DNA of 64,000 bases from Glossina fuscipes (taxonomy: Eukaryota; Arthropoda; Insecta; Diptera; Glossinidae), in contig NW_023998414.1 in assembly GCF_014805625.2 (NCBI RefSeq), forward strand, positions 13,162,570 through 13,226,569, in the 5' to 3' direction. The position numbers and the translations under genes were made by a program. This document shows, one piece after another, positions 1-9,765 of this stretch (positions are counted from its first letter, which is position 1; each line of letters begins with the position of its first letter). The notes beneath the pieces were generated by a model. That model saw only the letters and a program-made list of their open reading frames with translations. It searched no databases and had not been told where the DNA came from.

Positions 1-424
1 ACGTTTAAAAGCAAAACAGTAGTCAAGTCTTGAACGCAACAAGAACCCTTAAGCCAATTAATATGGTTTGCAGATATATATATATATGTATATATATGCG
101 AAGGAGAAGAAGCTGTAATAAGAAAGAAAGAAAAGTAATGTCATCACTCCGAGCCGAGTCGAAAATCGAATCGCATTTGCATTTACATAACCAAGTTAAT
201 ATCGTAGTTACTGTGAGTGGCCGCGAAAGATATTCCTTGCGTTTGATGGGACTAAGCGAAAGCTCAATGACAAATTTGAGATGTATTTTGCCGCGTTTAA
301 GTAAGCCATAGATACATGTATAGATTGTAAATTTTGTGGCAACCATTATGAAAACTTGGCTTGAATATAAATATAAGCCTGGAAAGGCCTCAAAGATCGA
401 GTACGATTCTCTATAAAAAACACT

Positions 425-455
<31 letters not shown>

Positions 456-1266
456 TATCTTTTGAGAAATTGAAAAAGAGTACAATATGTGAATCTGAAA
501 GCCAAAGCGAGGCGTGTAAGCAATTCGAATACAACCAATGCGTTTTGAAGTCTTTGTTTTCGGAAAAAAAAAAGAAAAAAGATTATTGCGCGACACAATT
601 GTGAATGTATAAAAATAAATTATCATTGAAATGCCAGCTCATAGGTTATAATGACAGAAAGAAGAAAATCTAAGCCGGCACACAGATACACCAAACAAAA
701 ATATATGCTCTAAAGGCTATAAGAGATGAAAAGTATTCTTGAAAACAATGACTGGAAAAAGGTTTTAATAATATTTTATCTCTAAACTGCAAGGTTGCAT
801 TCGAAAGGAGTCATTTAATTTTATTTAACTGTGACCACCGTCACCACCACTACTACTATTACCATCTTTTTTATTATATACATGACAGCAATTCATAGAA
901 ACAGGCGGAGAGACGAAAAATATAAGAGACTGAATGAGTGAATATTAAATTAAATTTTCATAAAAAACAAAAAGTTTTATTTTTATGATTTTTCTTCGTT
1001 TTGCCGGAGAGTGAGTGAGTGAGTGAGTGCATCAGGCATTTTTATCCTGAACTTATTATAATTAAAAGAATGAAATAAAAAATATTTATTTTGTGTGCGC
1101 ACTTGCGAATTTCATTTCATCTATCAGAAGTTATGCAGAACTTAAAAACGGGAAATGAGTAGAATGGAAGGGGGTTTGACGATGTAAGGTACTTGCAGAA
1201 AATTTATTACTTTCTACCCGCGATACGTGCTGCGTTAAGCTCCTTACACCGAAAGGGCGGATGAGC

Positions 1267-1277
1267 ATGTACAGTCT

Positions 1278-1314
<37 letters not shown>

Positions 1315-1322
1315 CTGTACAT
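1267..1322. repeat. (TA)n microsatellite inside a 9-bp inverted repeat
   Basis: An alternating AT run (1280-1313) is flanked by exact 9-bp arms, ATGTACAGT at 1267-1275 and ACTGTACAT at 1314-1322. The alternating core is itself self-complementary, so the whole 56 bp can fold as one hairpin or extrude as a cruciform. Confidence 0.8.
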
Positions 1323-2221
1323 ATAAGGAAAGGGAGAAGATTGAATACAACACTTGCCTTTGTCGTAGACTCGTGGCGGTGTAACTGTCAGACAGCACAG
1401 TGTTGGCGTTTGTTTAAGATTCTTTCGCTTAAAGCAGCTGGTGATTGACAGTCGTGAAAAGGCAGATGAAGCAACGTAACGCTCTTATGCGTATTGTACC
1501 GTACTTTAAGGATATCAGTACGTTAAGACTGCTTTACTTTACTTTCAGTTTGTTGACAATGTAGTTAATAGCAAACATATCAAGCAGTGAACCATTGAAT
1601 GTTTCTTTTTTTTTTTATTATTTTAATCCTCTTGTCCATAGATGAAAACAACACACACGATCCTTTGTAAGTTTTTTTTTTTTTTTTTTTGATTTTTGAG
1701 GTATTACATTAATGTAACGAAATTGGCCATCATTTTTGTAAACATAAACCATCCAATTGCGAAATAATTATTATTCAAGTCGCTGAATATATATATATAT
1801 ATATACAAACGACGAAACTTTGACTGCCTGTTTAATGTTAATTTCCTGTTTTCTATGACACCTACATACTTGCGTACTTGCAAAGAAACCAACTATTTGC
1901 ACTTACATTGTAAATATTATACGACGTCTTCAAATTACTTCCTCTATTGCGGTTTAAAGTCTCTCTCTGTTGGTTTGTATGTTTATACAAAATTTAATAA
2001 TTATGTCTCATCCCTTTTTTTTTCATTTCCTTTTTAGTAAGAATGCAACCGTGCGAGAAAAAGAGCAAAGCTGGGGGAATTTACAAAAAGATTTCATTCG
2101 AGTACTTCACCTGGCTGCAATAAACTTAATTTCTGACAAATTTTTGCCGACAGACATAAACTTAGGCCGACATTTAATCATTTAGTGGGATTGCAAGAGT
2201 AGAGAAAACTTGGAACACATA

Positions 2222-2224
<3 letters not shown>

Positions 2225-2255
<31 letters not shown>
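2225..2255. repeat. (CA)n microsatellite
   Basis: An uninterrupted CA dinucleotide run of about 31 bp. The frame read on the minus strand through it is just a Cys-Val repeat. Confidence 0.95.
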
Positions 2256-2256
<1 letters not shown>

Positions 2257-3142
2257 TGTTTTTGCCGTGTATAGTTTAATTTTGGTTTTCTTGTCGCAGC
2301 CGTAATTAATAAATGCATTCTGAGTTTAACATAACATTTGTTACCATCAAAATTTAGTGAAAACAATAGTACCGTAAGGCGCAAACATTTTGATTTAGTT
2401 GCGATCTATCGCACTTCCTACTTGCAACATCTTCCTCTTCTTCCTCTTCAAGTCCGCCTATGATAATGCAGTACCATATCATAGCTAACGTATAGTATGC
2501 AACGCTGTCTTGGAACTTGTCTGAAACGTAGTAAGTAACATTTTATTATAATTTAGCATTAAAGATGCATGATTAGGTTTCGGTGTTTACTGACTCAGAT
2601 AAATTCAGAAATTCTAGAAAACTTTTTTCTAAACAAGTTAAAGGGCAGAGAGGCAAAATCTTGCAAGTTAATCTAATAAGAATGTACGTTTACTTATAAT
2701 CTGGCCCTGAGGTTACAGAACACCAAACGCTACAATAGGTTTCAGAAAAGAACGTTACGGATAAGCTATAGTACCTTATCCTTTTTATCGTTTACATTCG
2801 TTCCTGAAATATGTATAAATTTCGTGATGGAGGTGGGTAAACTACTTGAATACACCTCCACGTATGTATCCACGTATGCTTCTCTAGCTATATCTGCTTG
2901 GAACCCACTTTTTTTTTCTTTCTTTTAGGTCTTCAACCTAAACAAGCTATGATTCTTAAAGACTTGTGTATCTATTTCTCTTTCAGGCTTTATTTTTCAT
3001 TTTCCATTGGTTTTCATTTCCTTTTCTCTAAATGTTTGTCTGTTGGTCGCAATACATTTAAGTAGAAGACCTCTTTAACTACTGTTTGTAATACTTCAAG
3101 GCGAGTAGTTGCTGTCGATTTGAAACCGTTGCAAGATATTTT

Positions 3143-3143
3143 C

Positions 3144-3174
<31 letters not shown>

Positions 3175-3180
3175 TCTCAC
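3143..3180. repeat. (CT)n microsatellite
   Basis: A CT dinucleotide run of about 38 bp with two CA interruptions near its 3' end. It sits in a wider pyrimidine-rich stretch reaching about 3240. Confidence 0.95.
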
Positions 3181-3917
3181 TCTTCTTGCTGCCATCATTC
3201 TCACTCTTTTTTTTCTTCTTCAGTTCGCCTTTCCCGCCTAAAGGTAAGGTTTGTTACGAAGAAATCTTAATTCCAGCCAGTACAGCCATAAAAGTACAAG
3301 GTTGATTGTTTATGTGAACCATTGCCACGACAAATAGATTCATTACTGGTTGATCTCTGTCGAAAGTAAAGCGATATTGATTGAAAGTTCCGTAAGCAAA
3401 TATTTCCAAATTGCGTTAATGAAATTTTTTTTTTTTTTTTTTGTCTGTTAGAGGGAACAGAGGAAAGGGAAAGAAATAGAAAGGCGATGACCATAGTCTA
3501 GTGTGTGTATATCCAATCGATAAGTGTTATGCTTTTTTCGACTGAGCACTTACCTACGGCTACGAATAAAGAAAACTTTACCGCATTTGACTTGAGCTTG
3601 TGAACTTTGACTTGATAGTCCCTCTTCTTACATACTCGGCTACTTCTGCTGATAAATTTCCATGCAAGATAGAGAGAGAAAGAGGAGGATTAAAAAGTAA
3701 TGCATTAGATTGATGATAACATAGGATGACAACGTTAGCACATATATTTCATCAGCTGTCAAAGCAACTGTACAAGTCGAGAAGTGTTTTAATCGTCAGA
3801 CGTAGTTCTCGCTGCTTGCCGCATGTTTTCAATGATAACATGTTCTTTGCCTAAACAATACTTTGACATTCTTACGACAATATGAAAAAAATTGAGTCTT
3901 TCTTAGATGGCCTCAAA

Positions 3918-3918
3918 A

Positions 3919-3953
<35 letters not shown>
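3918..3953. repeat. (GA)n microsatellite
   Basis: A GA run of about 36 bp with one GT interruption near its start. Confidence 0.95.
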
Positions 3954-3955
<2 letters not shown>

Positions 3956-4423
3956 GGTCTTTTCACGCGAAATTTATATGTCGCAAAAGTTGAAAATAGG
4001 CAGTGGATAGCTATGCGCACTGTTTTAAACGGTTAATTGGAAAACGTTTTTTCATAATAAAATTTTTTTACATGCAAAAATTATGCAAATCGCCTCACTT
4101 AGCCATCGCTTTTACATAATTGCTTGTATTGCATGGCTCATGTACGTTTCACATTTACATTTGTGAATGTCTACCTAAATGATATTATTATGGCATGAAA
4201 AAATCAAGTTCAGGTTTGTTCTATTCAATCATATTGACAGGTACACAAAATTCGTTTTAAAGCATGTATAACTTTCACACTTGTTTTCTATTATTATTAT
4301 TTTAGGTTTGTATCATGTCTTTGCATGACTTGGTTTGTCATAATGACGATGATGATGATGATAATGGTGACCCGAATTGAGGTCACGTGCAAATTCTACT
4401 TGTGTACTTATATGTTTGCATGT

Positions 4424-4429
<6 letters not shown>

Positions 4430-4463
<34 letters not shown>
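4430..4463. repeat. (GT)n microsatellite
   Basis: An uninterrupted GT run of about 34 bp. The plus-strand frame across it encodes Cys-Val repeats and is not a gene. Confidence 0.95.
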
Positions 4464-4465
<2 letters not shown>

Positions 4466-5689
4466 TATATCTTGTAAAAAGGTTATGTTTTGCCTTTGAC
4501 AGCAGTTTTTTCGCTAGAACAGTAAATAAATTTGATCAAATCGTTCGTAACATTCATATAATAACATCCGATACGTAGCTTAGATATACGATTGATAAAA
4601 TTTTGTTGGAGCTTTGATTTTTGCTTTGAAAATTGATATAATGTAAAATTGAATTCTGCGACTATAGATTTTTTATATGAAAATTATTCTAAGAAATGAA
4701 AATCAATCTATGAAAATGTTTTGCACATTTTTCGCTTTGCTTTTTCAATATTTTTTTCCAGAATCATTTGATGGGTGCCTAAAATCCACTCTAAAGTACG
4801 TATATCATCATTCCGATTTGCTTAGTTTACTGTAAACGTTGCTTAGTTGCTCGTTTTTGTGGATGAAAGTATTGTGAAGAATATTTGAAAAACAAAAAAA
4901 AAAAAATTAAATTTTTTTCCCCTTTTTTTTTTTGTTTACACTTGTAGTGTAAAGAACCTAAGGAGGATAGAAACGAGTTTCTAGTAAAAGATTTCGTAAA
5001 GATTTAGTAGCGAAAATGGGTTAAATTCATAACGAGAAAGTATTTAGAGCAAAAATCAAGGCATAATTTAAAGGAAAAACACATTTATGCTAAAATTAAT
5101 TATGCCCTATATGATAACATTTTGAGGTTCTAACAAAATCGATAACATACAAAGTGTAAGCGTTTAACTACCATGCAAAGTAGAATGATATACGAGCTTA
5201 ATATATCAATGCAAGAACCTAAAATAGCGAAAAAAAAAAATAACTGACAGCTACGATATATTATTGAGAGGCATGGCAAAGAAAAAGATCATTTAAAAAT
5301 AATTGAAGAAGTAAGGCTACAACCTTTCTATTCAATAACAAAAAAAAAAAAAGTCATGATAGAGTACTTAAGTAATATATATATATATATATATATAAAT
5401 GTATATCATCATTTATCAGTCAATGATAAAAAATCTGAAAATATTCGATATTAGCTATGGCGACAGCGAAGGTGTGAACTGATGATTTGAGTGGTTTGAT
5501 GAAACTAGTTTAGCTTTTTTGTCAAGTTTAATCTTTCTTTGTTGATTTCATCAATCAAAAGTAACATAATAGATGACTTTGATTCTTACAAGTTCTTGAA
5601 GATAATTAATGAAAATCATTTCACGCGCATCTTCTTCCCCCTTCCGAGTGTTCATCAACGACTTTCTATGCGCGATAGAACTCTCGATT
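4464..5689. other. AT-rich noncoding stretch
   Basis: Only AT-rich sequence, short poly-A and poly-T runs (about 4892-4905, 4923-4932 and 5340-5352) and (TA)n at 5375-5397 are visible. No gene signal is seen. Confidence 0.65.
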
Positions 5690-6020
5690 TTTGGTACATT
5701 GTACATTACGTTAATAAGGACGTATGTAACATCCAGCGACCCACCGACCTTTTAATAAACCGATCGATTGAGAATCAATTTCGAAATCTAACTAAGCCTG
5801 TTTGTCCATTTGAAGGTCGAAGTTTTTGAGATATTTTGATGAATGATTTCGTAGACAGACATACTTTGGCCCAAGTACGACCGCTATTGAAAATGATCTG
5901 CATTGGTCCACTTTTTCGACCACGAAAAATTGCTATTTTCAAAATTTCTCCGCAAAAGCGGCTACGATTTAGTATTTCTGCATTCCAAATTAATGCAAAG
6001 ATTCTGCGCATATAAGGAAC
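5690..6020 (+). repeat. dispersed fly repeat, copy A
   Basis: This is a diverged copy of the repeat best seen at 42350-42710. Shared blocks in the same order are an ACCGATCGATT core (near 5759), an 'aactaagcctgt' block followed by 'ccatttgaaggtcga', a 'gagatattttgatga' block (near 5829), 'cgctattgaaaatgat' and 'ggtccactttttcgaccac' (near 5905). The frame at 5539-5829 runs into this repeat and is not evidence of a gene. The class of the repeat is unknown. Confidence 0.7.
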
Positions 6021-6349
6021 AGTCCTGAGTGGTTAGTCATATACAAAAAAGGAAAAGAACTAACAATGGCATGACCCGGCCAACGGATGGAATTGTACTT
6101 TTTCGTCTTTGGGACTTTGATTTGGTCTTTCAATCTATCATTTTGAGTCTTCCTCTATCTTCGAAGTGGACCGATGGACCCACGTGCCATTCACGTTTAA
6201 CAAAAGGATGCATAGGATCGGCATTATTTTTGTGAATTATCATCGAACTGTATGGACCCTATTTTATCTGTGCATTCTCTTGAATGTAAATTAAGGGACC
6301 ACAACGTGGTAAGTTGCATCCTTTCGGAAAAGAAAAAATTTATATAATA
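6021..6349. other. noncoding stretch between two repeats
   Basis: The sequence is less AT-biased than its surroundings near 6160-6200. A 68-codon plus-strand frame at 6029-6235 has no recognisable motif. It may be further degraded repeat material. Confidence 0.5.
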
Positions 6350-6570
6350 TTAGGTGCTTGCATGTATTTTGATCATTTTTTTGCTTCCAAAAGGCATTTA
6401 TTGAGAAAATTTGATACAATATACAATAATTAAAATATTTCCCATCAATGTTTAAAACTTTTTCCCATATTTCTGGCAACATGGCCTTATCTCGCTCCTG
6501 TAGCCGACGACGCGTAAGAAGATCAACAACAATTAAAAGAAGTTTAGTGGAGACAGGTATTAACACAAAA
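6350..6570 (-). mobile_element. mariner-like element, 3' end relic
   Basis: The minus strand from 6566 translates to a segment containing 'LPEIWEKVLNIDGKYF' (residues 30-45, about 6479-6432). This matches the conserved end of mariner (Tc1/mariner, DD34D) transposases, the 'LPERWEKV...DGxYF' motif. About 75 bp of AT-rich sequence then leads to 'ttaggtgcttgcatg' at 6350, preceded by a TA dinucleotide, which could be the outer end of the terminal inverted repeat. The rest of the transposase is not visible upstream, so the element is 5'-deleted and inactive. The motif is clear, but subfamily and exact end are uncertain. Confidence 0.6.
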
Positions 6571-7207
6571 ATGTCGCGATGAATTTAGGTAACTTCAGGT
6601 TGCTTGCAAAAGTGTATATAAGCAGAAAGTTTGCGGAAGGCAAATTGAGTCGGGTAAAAGAAATTGAACTGGGATATTAATTGAAGCATTTTAGATCTCC
6701 TAACCATTGTAAATAAAACCTATACTATCCTAAAAATCACAATTCAGCGGCGCGAACTTGAGTTAGTCGAGTGAAATAACGTAAGATTCGCAAAAGATTG
6801 GTTTACGTGACAGTATGTTTTACGTCTCATTCCATCCCGTTTCAGCAATCAGAAATTCGTGACTATAAACAAACTCTCCATCAACGTGAAATAAACCGGG
6901 AAGTGGCCGACTGTAGGCACATTCATCCATAGTTTATAGCCGTAATTGAGTAACTTAAGACTTCAAGTGATATAAAAATTTAGAACAAGGCGCATATTTT
7001 CTTAATTAATTTCCATAGAAGAAGTTTGTTTCTATTACTCAAGAATATGGGCTTAATAGAATTGTCTGCGCACTTCTTTCATCCACAAGTAAACTTGTTT
7101 TGTATAAGATTACGTTTGGATTTCATCTATTAACAGAAATTTCAAGTTGGTGTTTACGTTCTTAGTTGAGGGTTGAAAACTAAGTTGGTAAGCGAATGTG
7201 ATTCGTT
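6571..7207. other. noncoding stretch, nothing recognised
   Basis: AT-rich sequence without a protein-like frame, RNA gene or clear repeat. Confidence 0.55.
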
Positions 7208-7356
7208 TACAAAGGCCAACGGCGAGGAATCTCGACTAGCAAATCAATGGTCGTGGGTTCGAATCTCAAGTGCGGTAGAGTTTTTAATAAAAGCCGATAG
7301 CCTTTAGATGCTAGTCCTTTTAAGAGTTTAATCTTAGAATTTATTTCTCTGGCGAA

Positions 7357-7387
<31 letters not shown>

Positions 7388-7395
7388 CAAAGGCC
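7208..7395 (+). mobile_element. tRNA-derived SINE, copy 1 with target-site duplication
   Basis: The body (about 7218-7385) matches the copy at 46339-46522 with only two substitutions and two small indels outside the tail. It contains a Pol III B box, GGTTCGAATCT (7256-7266), a tRNA-unrelated middle with 'gagtttttaataaaag', and a (TAA)n tail of about nine units. The 10-bp direct repeat TACAAAGGCC flanks it at 7208-7217 and 7386-7395, the signature of target-primed insertion. The start falls inside or just after the region that forms the A box in the other copy, so this copy is slightly 5'-truncated or its start overlaps the duplication. I cannot name the family. Confidence 0.85.
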
Positions 7396-8038
7396 TCTAT
7401 ATCGATTCTTTTAGTATCAAAATCAACTTTACAACTTTGTGTAAGCGTGCTCGATATTCTCCAGTTGCTGTAGGACAACTCATAGAGTACAAAAGTTAAT
7501 TTTTTATATTGTATCCATTGTGGTTTTTAAGTAACGAGCAGAAAACCAAATTGTTGTTCTTTTTGCGCATAGAGATGACCTCATTTTATGTTGTGGCGTG
7601 GTCATATCCTTCGACGGATTTCCCTCGTTTTCAACGCCAACCTGCAAGGTGGATCTTCCTATATTTTGGCCAAATTTGAAGCCCATTGGTAATTGCCAGT
7701 CGCGACCAGGAGTACGCTAGCGTAACACAAACAGAGATAAACCAACAGACGAGTAGACGGACAAATTTAAATCAGTTGAGGGTTTGATTCTGATCAGGAA
7801 TACATGCGGTCTCTGAGGCTTACTAATCGGTATCACAAACGTCGTGACAGAATAGATAGATGGATGTAATCCTCATCCTTTATAGATTGGTATAAAAAGC
7901 AATGAATAGAGTAAGTAATAGGCAACTAAATTCGCTTACAAGTAAAAATAACATCCTCGTTTAAATTTTAGATAGGATTTTAAATCCTTTCGTGTGGTAA
8001 TTTATTGAAACTTGGGTTGCCTTTTACCTTTGCTTTAA

Positions 8039-8075
<37 letters not shown>

Positions 8076-8623
8076 ATATATGTTATATATATCCACTTGA
8101 ATCTTTTTTTCAGGTTTTTTTTATATTTTTGTTTTTTTTTTTTTGCTTGCATTGTAGATGAATAAACCTTCTAAACAAAACAACCTACAACAAATGCTCT
8201 TCAACTATTGTATAAAAAAAAAAAAAAAAAAAAAAAAAATATGAGAAAGAAACAAAAAAACGCGAAAGAAAAGCAAAAAGAAAAACGTAAAGAACACATA
8301 TTGTGAAAACATTTCCGAGAGTTGCAATTAAGGAATAGTTTGTATTGACGGGAAAATTAGCTAGTTTTCAGAAAAGTACATGTTATGTATGACTGTATTG
8401 TATTTATGTTCATAGATATAAACAACATGTAAATGTTGTTCTTTCTTATTTCATAAACTTCATGGAGTGAAGTACGAATGTTATATATATATATATATAC
8501 AAATATATGCATTATATAAAGGCGAAATGTGTGCCCACATTGAATAGCTATTGTGACTGTGTAGTACTTTAGTTACTTTGCGTAACAAACTACTCGAAAC
8601 AAGGAAATACATACAAGTATAGG

Positions 8624-8655
<32 letters not shown>

Positions 8656-9693
8656 GGAGAGATAGAGAGCTTAACAATGTTTTAAGAAAACAGAGAAATT
8701 ATGTTAAGAATGTTGTAATATCAAAAACCTCCATTAAGAGCCGACAATACACGTCTCTTGACATGGCAATAATTTATATAACAAATCATACAAATAAATA
8801 GAAAAAAAAAAAAATAAAAAAAATAATATAATAAAAAATAAAAATAAAAAGAGTGAACACATTCAACAGCAAAAGCAGAAGCACAACAACATAACACACA
8901 ATACTGTAATACATATTTATTGAACTATTGCTTCGAAAAATCTAAGACAAGTTGATGTTTAGGGCGGGATTTTCCTAAAATAAAATATATGAAACTTAGA
9001 CTTGGACGAAGAAAAAAATTTCTATTCTTATCAACTATTACTTGTTAAGAAAGAATATGGAAAGGAATCGATTACAGTCAACTAGATTGGATAAGTAATT
9101 TTTTGCGGTTCTTTTTTTTTTCATTTGGTTTATCTTGCTCATATAAAAAGTAAAGATTTGCCATTATTTTGTACGGGAAGTTTTCCTAGAGCTTTGTTGA
9201 TCAATGCAAGCCTGCTTCCAGCAAATCCTTCATACTTTGATTAGCTGGCTTGTCTTTGTCAAATGCTATAAATAATCATTAAATGTTTAAGCAGTAATTG
9301 TTCGAATCGTCATTTCATTAATTGAAATGAAACCATATGTTTTCTGAGAATTTGCATATGATAAAATATTATGCAAGATGTCTGAAGTGGTTTATAAAGC
9401 GTAGACATCATTTCAAATGATTTCTCAAAATTTTGATTGTGAATTAAGATATCGACGACCAATTTTATTATTAAAAATCGGCCAAATTTATCAAAGCATA
9501 TGTCCACAGTGAAGGCTAACTCGAACGTAACTTCTTTTCTTTAAAAAACAAAAAAAAGAAGACATTCGTGGATACTATTACAGGGTGATGGCCAGAAAGA
9601 GGTAAGAAAAAACAGACAAAAAGTAATGGAAGCCTGGTAGATGTACGCCTATATTCATGACCATACTACACCAATCCTTATTAAACTATGATC
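7396..9693. other. AT-rich noncoding stretch with simple repeats
   Basis: Holds (TA)n at 8042-8070, poly-A of 26 at 8214-8239, (TA)n around 8480-8500, and (TA)n followed directly by (GA)n at 8624-8658. An A-rich, low-complexity patch lies at 8800-8850. No protein-like frame is present; the 60-65 codon frames at 7504-7686 and 9310-9507 on the minus strand show no motif. Confidence 0.65.
8214..8239. repeat. poly-A tract
   Basis: Twenty-six consecutive A. No retroposed gene body or duplication is visible around it. Confidence 0.95.
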
Positions 9694-9765
9694 TATTGCA
9701 CCGACAATTGAACCCGGATGTGCAGACCTAATAGTTGTGTTGTCTAACTATTTGCCTTTGCAATG
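9694..9765 (-). pseudogene. degenerate tRNA-like sequence (tRNA pseudogene or SINE head)
   Basis: Read on the minus strand this is exactly 72 nt with tRNA spacing. The 5' arm CATTGCA pairs at six of seven positions with 3' TGCAATA. The T-arm CCGGG-TTCAATT-GTCGG would need only two changes to be fully paired. The variable region and anticodon-arm spacing also fit, with loop CTATTAG. The D arm keeps 'GTTAGA' but its stem no longer pairs, and the anticodon stem is only partly paired, so it is not a working tRNA. No terminal duplication or tail was found, so pseudogene and SINE head cannot be told apart. Confidence 0.5.

Larger units (their letters stand above)
1..4380. other. AT-rich noncoding stretch with microsatellites
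   Basis: No reading frame here has protein-like composition; the short frames translate runs of simple sequence (Tyr-Ile, Cys-Val or Ser-Leu repeats). The stretch holds (TA)n at 425-450, (GTGA)n at 1010-1029, (TA)n at 1280-1313 and 1787-1805, (CA)n at 2225-2255, (CT)n at 3143-3180, poly-T at 3427-3442, (GA)n at 3918-3953 and a short GAT triplet run near 4347-4362. It is probably intergenic or intronic fly DNA. Confidence 0.7.

Noticed and set aside
5539..5829. 96-codon plus-strand frame
   Set aside because: Its second half is dispersed-repeat copy A.
7256..7266. Functional tRNA gene suggested by a B box
   Set aside because: No A box or cloverleaf fits in this copy; the unit has a TAA tail and a target-site duplication, so it is a SINE.
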